In this document: positions 52,140-61,387 of the stretch, one piece after another
Numbering within the stretch: position 1 is the stretch's first letter
How the letters are laid out: each line of letters starts with the position of its first letter
Origin: Streptomyces sp. LX-29
Lineage (GTDB): Bacteria > Actinomycetota > Actinomycetes > Streptomycetales > Streptomycetaceae
Reading direction: 5' to 3'
DNA: 64,000 bases
Assembly: GCF_029541745.1 (NCBI RefSeq)
Contig: NZ_CP089746.1
Coordinates: 7,511,559 to 7,575,558, forward strand
Translations under genes and position numbers: made by a program
The notes under the pieces: generated by a model
The model's database searches: none
Seen by the model: only the letters and a program-made list of their open reading frames with translations
Told to the model about the DNA's origin: nothing

Positions 52140-53366
52140 GTGAGTCCCGCCCGCCCCGTAGTGACCGTCGTGGGGCTCGGCGCCGACGGCTGGGACGGCA
52201 TCGGGCCGCGCGGCCACGAGGCGCTGCGCGCCGCCGAGGTGGTGATCGGCGGTCCGCGCCAGCTGGACCTGCTGCCCGCCGAGTGCGCCGCCGAGCGCGT
52301 GCCCTGGCCCTCACCGCTGCGGCCGGCCGTGCCCGCTCTGCTCGCCGCGCACGCCGACCGCCGGGTGTGCGTGCTGGCCAGCGGCGACCCCATGTTCTAC
52401 GGCATCGGCCGGACGCTGGTGGAGGCGCTGGGCGACGGGGCGGCGCTGCGCGTCCTGCCGCACCCCTCGTCCGCGTCCCACGCCTGCGCGCGCCTCGGCT
52501 GGCCGCTGGAGGAGACCGAGGTGATCAGCCTGGTCGGCCGGCCGTTGGACTGCCTGGCCGCGGCTCTCCACCCGCGGCGCCGGCTGCTGGTGCTCAGCGC
52601 GGGCGCCGACACCCCGGCGGAGGTCGCCGCGCTGCTGCGGCGGCGCGGCTTCGGCCCCACCCGGATGCGGGTGCTCGAACAGCTCGGCGGCGACCGCGAG
52701 CGCCTGCTGGAGGGCACGGCCGAGGACTGGCCGCACCCGCCCGGCGACCCGCTCAACCTCATCGCGCTGGAGTGCGTCGCCGCTGCGGACACGCTGCGGC
52801 TGTCCGCCGTCCCCGGCCTGCCGGACGAGGCGTACGAGCACGACGGCCAGCTGACCAAGCGCCATGTGCGCGCCGCGACGCTGGCCGCGCTCGCCCCCGC
52901 GCCGGGCGAACTGCTGTGGGACGTCGGCGGCGGCTCCGGCTCCATCGCCATCGAGTGGCTGCGGACGCACCGCGGCTGTCGCGCCGTCTCCGTCGAACGC
53001 GACCCCGCGCGCGCCGAGCGCATCGCCCGCAACGCCGCGACGCTGGGCGTGCCGGGGCTGCGCGTGGTCACCGGCGCCGCGCCCGCGGCCCTGGCCGGGC
53101 TGCCCACCCCCGACGCGGTGTTCATCGGCGGCGGGGCCACCGCGCCCGGACTGCTGGACGCCTGCTGGACGGCGCTCCCCGCCGGCGGCCGACTGGTCGC
53201 CAACACCGTCACGCTGGAGTCCGAGGCGCTGCTCGCCGACTGGTACCGGCGGTACGGCGGCGAACTGGTGCGGATCGCCGTGGCGCACGCCGTCCCGGTG
53301 GGCGGCTTCACCGGCTGGCGGCAGGCGATGCCGGTCACCCAGTGGTCGGCGGTCAAGTCCTCGTGA
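52140..53366 (+). CDS. cobL: Precorrin-6Y C5,15-methyltransferase (decarboxylating), CbiE-CbiT fusion
   Basis: 408 residues in two halves. The CbiE-like tetrapyrrole methylase (VTVVGLGADGWDGIGPRG, SGDPMFYGIGR) is followed by the CbiT-like domain (LLWDVGGGSGSIAIEWLR, DAVFIGGGATAPGLLD, SAM motif). It performs C5 and C15 methylation and decarboxylation at C12. GTG start. Followed by cobM 10 nt later. In the cobalamin pathway this follows CobK. Confidence 0.93.
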   Translation: MSPARPVVTVVGLGADGWDGIGPRGHEALRAAEVVIGGPRQLDLLPAECAAERVPWPSPLRPAVPALLAAHADRRVCVLASGDPMFYGIGRTLVEALGDGAALRVLPHPSSASHACARLGWPLEETEVISLVGRPLDCLAAALHPRRRLLVLSAGADTPAEVAALLRRRGFGPTRMRVLEQLGGDRERLLEGTAEDWPHPPGDPLNLIALECVAAADTLRLSAVPGLPDEAYEHDGQLTKRHVRAATLAALAPAPGELLWDVGGGSGSIAIEWLRTHRGCRAVSVERDPARAERIARNAATLGVPGLRVVTGAAPAALAGLPTPDAVFIGGGATAPGLLDACWTALPAGGRLVANTVTLESEALLADWYRRYGGELVRIAVAHAVPVGGFTGWRQAMPVTQWSAVKSS

Positions 53367-53376
53367 GGAGAGAACG

Positions 53377-54147
53377 ATGACGGTGTACTTCATCGGCGCG
53401 GGCCCCGGCGCCGCCGACCTGATCACTCTGCGCGGCGCGCGCACCCTGGCCCGCTGCCAGGTCTGCCTCTACGCGGGCAGCCTGGTCCCCCGCGAGCTGC
53501 TCGGCGAGTGCCCGCCGGACGCCCGGCAGGTCGACACCGCCCGGCTGACCCTCGACCAGATCGTCGAGGAGTTCGTCCAAGCCCACGCGGCCGGCCACGA
53601 CGTCGCCCGGCTGCACTCCGGCGACCCGTCCGTCTTCAGCGCCGTCGCCGAACAGATGCGCCGCCTGGACGCGGTGGGGATTCCGTACGAGGTGGTGCCG
53701 GGCGTCCCCGCCTTCGCCGCCGCCGCGGCCGCCCTCAAGCGGGAGCTGACCGTACCCACCGTCGGCCAGACCGTCATCCTCTCCCGCATCGCCCAACAGG
53801 CGACCGCCATGCCCGACGGCGAGGACCTCGCGACGCTCGGCCGCAGCCGCGCGCTGCTGGTGCTGCACCTCGCCATCCGCTATGTCGACCGCGTGGTCGG
53901 CGAGCTGCTGCCGCACTACGGCGCCGACTGCCCGGTCGCCGTCGTCGCCATGGCCAGCCGCCCCGACGAACTCGTCCTCCGCGGCACCCTCGCCGACATC
54001 GCCGACCAGGTGAAGGCCGCCGGAGTGACCCGCACGGCGGTCATCATGGTGGGCCGCACGCTGGGCGCGGAGCAGTTCCGCGACAGCTACCTGTACTCGG
54101 CCGACCGCACCCGCTGCGAGGTTCCCTCGGCCGGGGCGAGCGGCTGA
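53377..54147 (+). CDS. cobM: Precorrin-4 C11-methyltransferase
   Basis: 256 residues. VYFIGAGPGAADLITLRGARTL, VCLYAGSLVPRELL, VARLHSGDPSVFSAVAEQM and VPGVPAFAAAAAALKREL are the CobM/CbiF blocks. ATG after GAGGAGAGAACG. Adds the C11 methyl group to precorrin-4. Last + strand gene before the small hydrophobic protein. Confidence 0.94.
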   Translation: MTVYFIGAGPGAADLITLRGARTLARCQVCLYAGSLVPRELLGECPPDARQVDTARLTLDQIVEEFVQAHAAGHDVARLHSGDPSVFSAVAEQMRRLDAVGIPYEVVPGVPAFAAAAAALKRELTVPTVGQTVILSRIAQQATAMPDGEDLATLGRSRALLVLHLAIRYVDRVVGELLPHYGADCPVAVVAMASRPDELVLRGTLADIADQVKAAGVTRTAVIMVGRTLGAEQFRDSYLYSADRTRCEVPSAGASG

Positions 54148-54256
54148 CGGCCCGCCGGGCGCGGCCGCGCCCGGCCGTGCCGAGACCCCGCCGGGCCTCG
54201 TGCCGGGCCGCGCGGCCCGTCATCGGGTGTGCGTACCGGCACGTGTCGGCGGCTTG

Positions 54257-54412
54257 CTACCAGTAATGTCGACGCCCTCCGACCTCGCGCCCCACAGCCC
54301 CCAGGATCCACAGGATCGCTCCGATGACCAGGAGGATGATTCCGATGGTCCAGAGGATGGAGAGGCCGGTCAGAAAGCCGATGATGAGGAGAATGACTCC
54401 TAGGATGATCAT
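54257..54412 (-). CDS. DUF6131-like small hydrophobic membrane protein
   Basis: 51 residues: two adjacent hydrophobic helices (MIILGVILLIIGFLTG and LWTIGIILLVIGAILWILGAVG) and a basic tail (REVGGRRHYW). Typical of the DUF6131 family found in actinobacteria, possibly a stress-related membrane peptide. ATG after GGAGACTCC; a longer frame upstream is Arg-rich and rejected. It lies between convergent cobM and the same-strand cbiD gene. Confidence 0.8.
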   Translation of the reverse strand: MIILGVILLIIGFLTGLSILWTIGIILLVIGAILWILGAVGREVGGRRHYW

Positions 54413-54607
54413 GGAGTCTCCGATCTCTTGAGGGGTCCCCTGAGAGGACTCATCTCTCACTCTGACCCTCGGACGACCGCTACGCCACATTTGTTCGAGC
54501 CGCTCACGCGACGGTCCGCGGGGAATCGGTCTCCCCGCGATGCGTGGAGATCGTTCGGATCTTCTGGAGCCGTCTCTCCGACGACCCCCCTCGCCGTTCG
54601 CGACGGG

Positions 54608-55786
54608 TCATCGGGGGCCCCGCGCGTCCGCCCGTCCGACGATCGTCCCCGCTCGGTCGATGCAGATGACGTCGACGGCGACGGGGGCGCCGCGCAGCAC
54701 CCCGAGGGCCGCGTCGCGGGCGGTGGCGGCGACGAGGTCGCCGAGGGGGACCCCGCGGGCGGCGCAGAGCTGCACCGTCTCCAGGCCGGTGTTGGCGGCG
54801 GCGACGGCGGCGGCCAGCTCCTCGTCGGCGCCCCCGCGCCGCGCCAGCTCGGCGAGGAAGCCCTTGTCCACCTGCGAACGGGAGGAGTGCAGGTCCAGGT
54901 GGCCGGCGGCCAGCTTCGACAGCTTGGCGAACCCGCCGGCGATGGTCAGCCGGTCCACCGGGTGGCGGCGCAGGTACTTCAACACGGCCCCGGCGAAGTC
55001 GCCCATGTCCAGCAGCGCGTCCTCGGGCAGCCCGTGCACGGCGACCGCGACCTTCTCGGAGGTCGAGCCGGTGCAGCCGGCGACATGCGTACGGCCCGCC
55101 GCGCGGGCCACGTCCACGCCGCGCCGGATGCTGTCGATCCACGCTGAGCAGGAGTACGGCACCACGATGCCCGTGGTGCCCAGGATGGACAGACCGCCCA
55201 GAATGCCCAGCCGCGGGTTCCAGGTGGAGCGGGCGAGCTCCTCGCCGTGGTCCACCGAGATCTCCACCTCGACGTCACCGCTGCCGCCGAGCCGGGCCGC
55301 GACCTCGGCGACATGGTCGCGGATCATCTGCCGCGGCACGGGGTTGACGGCGGGCTCCCCGACCGGCAGCGGGAGGCCGGGGCGGGTGACGGTGCCCACC
55401 CCGGGGCCGGCCCGGAAGACCACGCCGCTGCCCGGCGGCAGCGGCCGCACGGTGGACCGGACCAGGGCGCCGTGCGTCACGTCCGGGTCGTCGCCCGCGT
55501 CCTTGACGACGGCGGCCATCGCCTCGCGGCCGGCCGTGAGCCGCTCGGCGGCCAGGGCGAAGGCGGGACGCTGCCCCTTGGGCAGGGTGATCGTCACCGG
55601 GTCGGGGAACTCCCCGCCCAGCAGGGCGGTGTAGGCGGCCGTCGTGGCCGCGGTCGCGCACGCGCCGGTGGTCCAGCCGTGCCGCAGCCCGGTCCGCTCC
55701 AACTGGGCGGTGCGGCCACTGGCCGTCTTCGCCCCGTCGACCGCCTTGGCCGCGGGGGTGCCGGGCCCCGCGCTCGGCTCAGCCAC
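54608..55786 (-). CDS. cbiD: Cobalt-precorrin-5B C1-methyltransferase
   Basis: 392 residues. LRHGWTTGACATAATTAAYTA, HGEELARSTWNPRLGILGGLSILGTTG (blocks shortened) and DMGDFAGAVLKYL are diagnostic of CbiD. CbiD belongs to the oxygen-independent branch and adds the C1 methyl. Its company with CobG and CobN (oxygen-dependent/late-cobalt branch) is a known mix in actinobacteria. GTG start, divergent from cobK. N-terminal 30 residues are disordered. Confidence 0.92.
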   Translation of the reverse strand: MAEPSAGPGTPAAKAVDGAKTASGRTAQLERTGLRHGWTTGACATAATTAAYTALLGGEFPDPVTITLPKGQRPAFALAAERLTAGREAMAAVVKDAGDDPDVTHGALVRSTVRPLPPGSGVVFRAGPGVGTVTRPGLPLPVGEPAVNPVPRQMIRDHVAEVAARLGGSGDVEVEISVDHGEELARSTWNPRLGILGGLSILGTTGIVVPYSCSAWIDSIRRGVDVARAAGRTHVAGCTGSTSEKVAVAVHGLPEDALLDMGDFAGAVLKYLRRHPVDRLTIAGGFAKLSKLAAGHLDLHSSRSQVDKGFLAELARRGGADEELAAAVAAANTGLETVQLCAARGVPLGDLVAATARDAALGVLRGAPVAVDVICIDRAGTIVGRADARGPR

Positions 55787-55896
55787 GGCCGCCGCCGATC
55801 CGGCCGCCGGGCCCGTACGAGCGCCGACCCGGACGCGCCGCGGCGCCGGGGGCCGTGACAGGCTGCACCCGGCGTACGCACCACGAAAGGGACCCG
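55787..55896. promoter_or_regulatory. Divergent spacer cbiD/cobK
   Basis: 110 nt, high GC, containing AAAGGGA for cobK. No clear -10/-35; no riboswitch-like sequence here. Confidence 0.3.
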
Positions 55897-56682
55897 ATGA
55901 ACGACCCCGAGCCCGAGGCGATCACGCGGACCGGCCGCGGCCGGCACGTCCTCATCCTGGGCGGCACCACCGAGGCCCGCCGGCTGGCGGCCGGGCTGGC
56001 GGCCGACCCGGCGCTGCGCGTCACCAGCTCGCTGGCCGGCCGGGTCGCCCAGCCACGGCTGCCGGCGGGCGAGGTGCGGATCGGCGGCTTCGGGGGCCCC
56101 GAGGGGTTGGCGCGCTGGCTGCGCGAGCACGAGGTGGACGCGCTCATCGACGCCACCCATCCTTTCGCCGACACGATCAGTTTCAACGCGGCCCGCGCGG
56201 CCGCAGAGGTCCATGTTCCCCTGCTGGCCCTGCGCCGTCCCGGCTGGGTACCGGGAGCGGGGGACCGCTGGCACTCCGCGGCCTCCCAGGCCGAGGCCGC
56301 CGAGCTGCTGCCCGCGCTGGGCGAGCGGGTCTTCCTCACCACCGGACGCATGGGGCTCGCGGCCTTCGCGCACCTCACCGAGCAGTGGTTCCTGGTGCGT
56401 TCGGTGGACGCCCCCGAGGCCCCGCACCCGCCGCGGATGGAGGTGCTGCTGGACCGGGGACCGTTCACCGTCGAGGGCGAGGCCACGCTGCTGCGCCGCC
56501 ACCGCATCGACGTCCTGGTCACCAAGGACAGCGGCGGCCAGGCCACCGCCGCCAAACTCACCGCCGCGCGCGACGCCGGACTCCCGGTCGTGGTCGTCCG
56601 CCGCCCGCCCGTGCCGCAGGGTATCCCGGTCGCCCCCGACCCGACGGCCGCGACGTCCTGGCTCCGGCAGACGCTGGGCTGA
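55897..56682 (+). CDS. cobK: Precorrin-6A reductase
   Basis: 261 residues. HVLILGGTTEARRLAAGLA, TSSLAGRVAQPRLP, GGFGGPEGLARWL, IDATHPFADTISFNA, RPGWVPGAGDRWH and LVTKDSGGQATAAKL are the CobK/CbiJ blocks. NADPH-dependent reduction of the macrocycle. The ATG after AAAGGGACCCG is used; an upstream GTG-type extension is out of family. Positioned as a single + gene between cbiD and the cobG-H-IJ group. Confidence 0.93.
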   Translation: MNDPEPEAITRTGRGRHVLILGGTTEARRLAAGLAADPALRVTSSLAGRVAQPRLPAGEVRIGGFGGPEGLARWLREHEVDALIDATHPFADTISFNAARAAAEVHVPLLALRRPGWVPGAGDRWHSAASQAEAAELLPALGERVFLTTGRMGLAAFAHLTEQWFLVRSVDAPEAPHPPRMEVLLDRGPFTVEGEATLLRRHRIDVLVTKDSGGQATAAKLTAARDAGLPVVVVRRPPVPQGIPVAPDPTAATSWLRQTLG

Positions 56683-57214
56683 ATCCCGCCGTCGACGGGG
56701 TCGGCCGACGCTCCGCACGGCAGCCCGCGAGCGTTCCGTACGTAGCGCGGCGGCGCCCTCCGCGGGGGCCGACCGGCCTCCGCGCGAGGTGCGCGCCTTC
56801 GGGGAGGTCGTTCCCGGCCCCGCGCGGTCGCCGGCGGCCGACAGACGGTCGCGTGGGGCCACGGTCAGCCCTGCGGTGACGCCCGCCGGTGGGCGACCCG
56901 CCATACGGTGCCCCCGCCACACGGTGCCCCCGCCATACGGTGACCGCCGGCCGTGCGGGCATGCCGCCGGGAACCGCCCGCGTCCGCCCGGCCGGCGGGA
57001 CGGCCCGCCGGCGCTCCCCGGGGAACGACGCGATGCGGCGCCGTCCCGGCGGGCCCGCGGCGCCGCGAGCGCTCGAGGGTCCCGGATCCGGAGCGGCGGG
57101 GCCGGCGCCGTACGGGGGTCCGCTCCCCGGGCGGACCCCCGGGCCGCCCCGCAGCGCGGCCCCGCGAGGCGCTCCGGGGAGCGCCTCGGCGGGTTCAGCG
57201 CCCCGGCGGTCGGC
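56683..57214. other. Gene-free spacer between convergent cobK and cobIJ
   Basis: About 530 nt of very GC-rich sequence with Arg/Pro-rich frames only. It contains a 16-nt tandem repeat (listed separately) and no plausible gene. Probably terminator and decayed sequence. Confidence 0.6.
56900..56947 (+). repeat. 16-nt tandem repeat, three copies
   Basis: GCCATACGGTGCCCCC, GCCACACGGTGCCCCC and GCCATACGGTGACCGC follow each other without spacers. Not a CRISPR (no spacers). Confidence 0.85.
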
Positions 57215-58750
57215 TCAGCGCTCCGGGTACCGTCGCGGCGTCCAGACGATCTCCGTGTCGTCGCCACGTCGGACCGTCCGGGTCTGCGAGGAGCCGACGA
57301 GCAGGATGGTTCTCATGTCCACCTGGTCCGGGTCGAGATCGGCCAGCTGAACGATGCGGACGCTCTCCCCGGGGCCGCCGACGTCGCGTGCGACGACGAC
57401 CGGGGTGTCGGGAGAGCGGTGTGCCAGCAGCAGCTCACGGGCCTTGCCCACCTGCCAGATCCGGCTGCGGGAGCCGGGGTTGTAGAGGGCCAGCACCAGG
57501 TCCGCCTCGGCGGCGGAGCGCAGCCGCTCCGCGATCACCTCCCACGGCTTGAGCCGGTCCGAGAGCGAGACGACCGCGTAGTCGTGGCCCAGCGGCGCGC
57601 CCGCGCGGGCGGCGGCCGCGTTGGCGGCGGTGAGGCCCGGCAGCACCCGCACCGGGACGTCCCGGTACTCCTCCTGGGAGGCGACCTCCAGCACGGCCGT
57701 GGCCATGGCGAAGACGCCCGGGTCGCCGCCGGAGACGACGGCCACCCGCCGCCCGCGCCGGGCCAGGTCGAGGGCGAACTCGGCGCGCTCCGCCTCGACC
57801 TTGTTGTCGGAGCCGTGCCGCCGCTGGCCGGGCCGTACCGGCACCCGGTCCAGATAGGTGGTGTAGCCGACGAGTTCCTCCGCGGCGGCCAGCGCGCCAC
57901 GGGTCTCCGGGGTGAGCCACAGCGGCCCCGCGGGGCCGGTGCCCACCACGACGACCTCGCCCCGCGCGGGGTCGCCGTCGGCCTGGACCTGGTCCCGGTC
58001 CACGGTCGGCGCGGGGTTGGCGATCCGGCTCGGCAGCACCGCCACCGAGAAGTACGGCACCGACTCCGGGTCGGTCTCCGCGAGCGCGCCGGTGCGCTCG
58101 CCGCTCATCGTGGCGCGCTCCACGTAGCGCGCCTCCGCCAGCCGGCCGGAGCGCTCCATGGCGCGGCGCACGGTCGGGAAGGTGCGGCCCAGCTTCATCA
58201 CCACGGCCGCGTCGGTGCTCGCCAGACGGGCGGTCAGCTCCTCTTCGGGGAGCGTGCCCGGGAGGATCGTGAGCACCTCGTCGGCCTCCACCAGCGGGGT
58301 GCCCAACCGGGCCGCGGCGGCGCTGACCGAGGTGACGCCGGGAATCACCTCGGTCGGGTAGCGGTCGGCGAGCCGCTTGTGCATGTGCTGGTAGGAACCG
58401 TAGAAGAGCGGGTCGCCCTCGGAGATGACCGCGACCGTGCGGCCCGCGTCCAGATGGGCCGCGAGCCGCGCCGCCGCCTCCTCGTAGAACTCGTCCAGCG
58501 CGCCCCGGTAGCCGCCCGGGTGGTCGGTGGTCTCGGTGGTGACCGGGTAGACCAACGCCTCCTCGACGTGGTCGGGGCGGATGTGCTCGGCGGCGATGGA
58601 GCGGGCGATGCTGCGCCCGTGCCGGGCGCTGTGGTACGCGACGACGTCGGCCTCCGCGATGACCTGGACCGCCCGTACGGTCATCAGCGACGGGTCGCCG
58701 GGACCCAGCCCCACCCCGTAGAGCCGGCCGGTGGTCTGCTGCTCGCTCAC
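57215..58750 (-). CDS. cobIJ: Precorrin-2 C20- / precorrin-3B C17-methyltransferase fusion
   Basis: 511 residues. Residues 1-245: CobI domain (LYGVGLGPGDPSLMTVRAV, ISEGDPLFYGSYQHMH, IPGVTSVSAAAARLG). Residues ~265-511: CobJ domain (VVVVGTGPAGPLWLTPETR, VSGGDPGVFAMATAVLE, LPGLTAANAAAARAG). Both halves have the tetrapyrrole methylase fold. The fusion is typical of actinobacteria. GTG start overlaps the cobH stop by 4 nt. Last gene of cobG-H-IJ. Confidence 0.94.
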   Translation of the reverse strand: MSEQQTTGRLYGVGLGPGDPSLMTVRAVQVIAEADVVAYHSARHGRSIARSIAAEHIRPDHVEEALVYPVTTETTDHPGGYRGALDEFYEEAAARLAAHLDAGRTVAVISEGDPLFYGSYQHMHKRLADRYPTEVIPGVTSVSAAAARLGTPLVEADEVLTILPGTLPEEELTARLASTDAAVVMKLGRTFPTVRRAMERSGRLAEARYVERATMSGERTGALAETDPESVPYFSVAVLPSRIANPAPTVDRDQVQADGDPARGEVVVVGTGPAGPLWLTPETRGALAAAEELVGYTTYLDRVPVRPGQRRHGSDNKVEAERAEFALDLARRGRRVAVVSGGDPGVFAMATAVLEVASQEEYRDVPVRVLPGLTAANAAAARAGAPLGHDYAVVSLSDRLKPWEVIAERLRSAAEADLVLALYNPGSRSRIWQVGKARELLLAHRSPDTPVVVARDVGGPGESVRIVQLADLDPDQVDMRTILLVGSSQTRTVRRGDDTEIVWTPRRYPER

Positions 58751-59406
58751 TCTTCCTCGCTCGCAATCGCGTTGATCGCGGCCGCGGCCATGGCGCTGCC
58801 GCCGCGCCGGCCCCGTACCACCAGATAATCCAGCCCCAACGGGCTGTCGGCCAGGGCGTCCTTGGACTCGGCGGCGCCGATGAAGCCGACGGGTATCCCG
58901 ATGACCGCCGCCGGGCGCGGCGCGCCCTCGGCGACCATCTCCAGCAGTCGGAAGAGGGCGGTGGGCGCGTTGCCGACCGCGACGACGGCCCCCTCCATGC
59001 GGTCCCGCCACAGCTCCAGCGCGGCCGCGCTGCGCGTGGTGCCCAGCTCGGCGGCGAGCGCCGGCACGGACGGGTCCGAGAGCGTGCACACCACCTCGTT
59101 GTCGGCGGGCAGCCGCTTGCGGGTCACCCCGCTGGCCACCATCCGCGCGTCGCACAGGATGGGCGCGCCGGCGCGCAGCGCGGCCCGGGCGCGGGAGACC
59201 ACCTCGGGGGAGTAGGCGAGGTCCTTCACCAGGTCGACCATGCCGCAGGCGTGGATCATCCGCACCGCGACCTGGCTGACGTCGGCGGGGAGCCCACCGA
59301 GATCCGCCTCGGCGCGGATGGTGGCAAAGGACTGGCGGTAGATCTCCGCGCCGTCCTTCTCGTAGTCGAACACTGTGTCCTCGATCGTTTCGGTCATCTC
59401 GGTCAT
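58747..59406 (-). CDS. cobH: Precorrin-8X methylmutase
   Basis: 219 residues. SFATIRAEADLGGLP, VRMIHACGMVDLV with the catalytic His (MIHACG), ILCDARMVASGVTR, VAVGNAPTALFRLLE and IGIPVGFIGAAESK are classical. Moves the C11 methyl to C12, giving hydrogenobyrinate. Overlaps both neighbours (ATGC region with cobG, GTGA with cobIJ). Confidence 0.95.
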   Translation of the reverse strand: MTEMTETIEDTVFDYEKDGAEIYRQSFATIRAEADLGGLPADVSQVAVRMIHACGMVDLVKDLAYSPEVVSRARAALRAGAPILCDARMVASGVTRKRLPADNEVVCTLSDPSVPALAAELGTTRSAAALELWRDRMEGAVVAVGNAPTALFRLLEMVAEGAPRPAAVIGIPVGFIGAAESKDALADSPLGLDYLVVRGRRGGSAMAAAAINAIASEEE

Positions 59407-61109
59407 GCCATTCGGCGCGCCGCCGCCACCGCGTCGGCGACCTCATCCGCCGTCACGGTCCCTGTCACTGTCCCTGTCGCTCCCGCTCCCGCGGCTGTCC
59501 CAGCCACAGGTGATCCCGGTACCGCCGGCCCCGGCCGACCCACGGCCGCCGTCGGAGCCGACGGACTCCGACGGCCCGCGGGCGCCCCCGCCGGGGCGCG
59601 GTCGTGGCCCACCCGGCCGCGCGCTGTGTCCGGCGGTCCTCCTGGCCCAGGGGCCGGGGTGTCCGCCGGCTGGTGCGGCGCGTCGGCGGGTTGGTGCGGC
59701 GCGGCCGCAAGCCGGCCCGGGGCGGCCGCCGTTTGGTGTGGTGCCTCGGCGGGTTCGGGCGGTGTGGCCGCGGGTTGGCGCCGTGGCTCCGCGGGTTCGC
59801 GCGGTACGTCCGCTCGGTCGTGCGGAGCTTTCGCCGGGTCCGCCGGCAGGTCCCAGACGGATACCCGGTAGCCGCTCCCGGTGGCCAGCACGTCCACCCA
59901 GCGGCCGGCGGCCGGGTGACCGCAGCGGCGCTCGCAGCCCGACCAGTAGACCGGCAGCGCGTCGAGCGCGGTGCCGCGCGCCGTCCGGGCGGCCTGAGCC
60001 GCGTCCGCGCGGACGTCGGCCAGCGACTTGGCACAGCCGGGGCGGCCCGTGCAGGCGCCGACGCCCAGCCACGGCGAGTCCACCGCGGTGACGAGTCCGG
60101 CGTCGGCCAGCTCACCGAGTCGGGCGGCGGCGACGTCGGCGCGGAGGCCGGGCAGCAGCACCCCGCGCCACGGCGTGACGCGCAGTTCGTCCGCCCCGTC
60201 CCGGCCGGCCACGTCGGCCAGCAGCCGCCACCGAGCGGCGGTCAGCCGGCCGAGCGGCGCCAGCACGGACAGCGCGTGGCGGCCGTCCGGCCCCACGACC
60301 AGGCCGGGAGCGGGCGGGGCACTGGGCGGGCCCGCGGGCGACGGCGGCGCGGTGGGCTCACCCGGCTCCAGGCCCGCCTCCACGAGCCTGCGCGCCACCC
60401 GCCGCGCCGACAGGGCGTGGGGGGCGGGGAGTTCCCGCACCCGCCAGGCGCGCGTGCCGCTCTCCGCCACCGCCGCGAGGAACTCCCGCGCCGCCAACAC
60501 GGCGGCGCGCGGCGCGTCCTCGGCCGGCACCGGCAGCCCGACGGGGTCCGCGCCCAGGTGCAGCAGTGCGTCGCCCCCCGACGTTGCGATCAATGTCACA
60601 TCGCCCCCGAGGGCCGCCACATCACCGCGTCCGTCGTCGAGCGCGAAGAGGAATCGCCCGGAAAGTCCGGCGGTGTCCGCATGTTCGCGCAGCAGTGCGT
60701 CGAGTCGCCTCGCCCAGCCCTGGACGTCGGCGAAGCCCACACCGTCCAGCCCGCACAGCGGCGAGGCGACCACGTTGCGTGCCCGCTCGTGCCGGTCCGA
60801 CGGCAACAGCCCGGCGGCCCGTAGCCGCTCGGCGAGCTCGCCGCCGCAGTCGGCGGCCAGTCCGCGCAGCTGTACGTTGCCGCGCGAGGTGATGTCCAGC
60901 TGTCCGTCCCCGAGCTCCTCGGCGGCGGTCGCCAGCGAGGCTGCCTGATGGGCCGTCAGGAGCCCGGCGGGCAGCCGGATCCGGGCCAGCGCGCCGTCGT
61001 CGGCCGCGTGCAGACGCAGTGCGCCGGGGCAGGCGTCGGCGCGCCCGCGCACGGGCGGCTCGACCCCTGTCGGGGCGGTTGCGGGGGAGTGCGGCATGGC
61101 GGCGAGCAT
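59403..61109 (-). CDS. cobG: Precorrin-3B synthase (CobG), with long low-complexity insert/tail
   Basis: 568 residues. Sulfite/nitrite-reductase-like fold: LDITSRGNVQLRGL, and the Fe-S/siroheme Cys set GACTGRPGCAKS and SGCERRCGHP (Cys-x5-Cys and Cys-x3-Cys). An oxygen-dependent enzyme for C20 hydroxylation and gamma-lactone formation. Residues ~435-535 are Pro/Ala/His-rich quasi-repeats (PHQPADAPHQPADTP), not expected in CobG. ATG with GAGG upstream chosen; a second ATG is four codons later. Divergent from the riboswitch/cobN unit. Confidence 0.9.
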   Translation of the reverse strand: MLAAMPHSPATAPTGVEPPVRGRADACPGALRLHAADDGALARIRLPAGLLTAHQAASLATAAEELGDGQLDITSRGNVQLRGLAADCGGELAERLRAAGLLPSDRHERARNVVASPLCGLDGVGFADVQGWARRLDALLREHADTAGLSGRFLFALDDGRGDVAALGGDVTLIATSGGDALLHLGADPVGLPVPAEDAPRAAVLAAREFLAAVAESGTRAWRVRELPAPHALSARRVARRLVEAGLEPGEPTAPPSPAGPPSAPPAPGLVVGPDGRHALSVLAPLGRLTAARWRLLADVAGRDGADELRVTPWRGVLLPGLRADVAAARLGELADAGLVTAVDSPWLGVGACTGRPGCAKSLADVRADAAQAARTARGTALDALPVYWSGCERRCGHPAAGRWVDVLATGSGYRVSVWDLPADPAKAPHDRADVPREPAEPRRQPAATPPEPAEAPHQTAAAPGRLAAAPHQPADAPHQPADTPAPGPGGPPDTARGRVGHDRAPAGAPAGRRSPSAPTAAVGRPGPAVPGSPVAGTAAGAGATGTVTGTVTADEVADAVAAARRMA

Positions 61110-61212
61110 ACCGACGACCTCGGCTGATGCCCTCCCCTCGGCCCGTCCGGCGGCTACCTCGCGCAAGCTCGCCCTTGCCCAGGGTTGATCTCCTCCCCGT
61201 ACTATGCCTCTC

Positions 61213-61346
61213 GGTGGACCGCTCCGGTCCGCCACCGCCAGCGACGGCGTCAGGGGAGGAAGCCGGTGTGAATCCGGCGCGGTCCCGCCACTGTCAGCGC
61301 GGCGGCCCACCGGCCGTCGCGTGAGCCAGGAACTCCCGCCGTCCTC
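61213..61346 (+). ncRNA. Cobalamin riboswitch
   Basis: The conserved boxes are readable: the stem GGTGGACCG/CGGTCCGCCACC, then GAAGCCGGTGTGAATCCGGCG and GGTCCCGCCACTGT (the B12-box core), and GAGCCAGGAACTCCCGCCG at the 3' side. This is the class I cobalamin aptamer layout. TTGCCC and TACTAT, 19 nt apart, lie just upstream as a weak promoter. It should lower downstream expression (the 330-residue frame and cobN) when B12 is plentiful. Confidence 0.93.
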
Positions 61347-61387
61347 AACCGCCCGGGGCGCGGACCCCGAGGAAGGCTTGCCGCAGC

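Noticed and set aside
56900..56947. CRISPR-like short repeats
   Set aside because: Units are contiguous without spacers, only three copies, and no cas genes.
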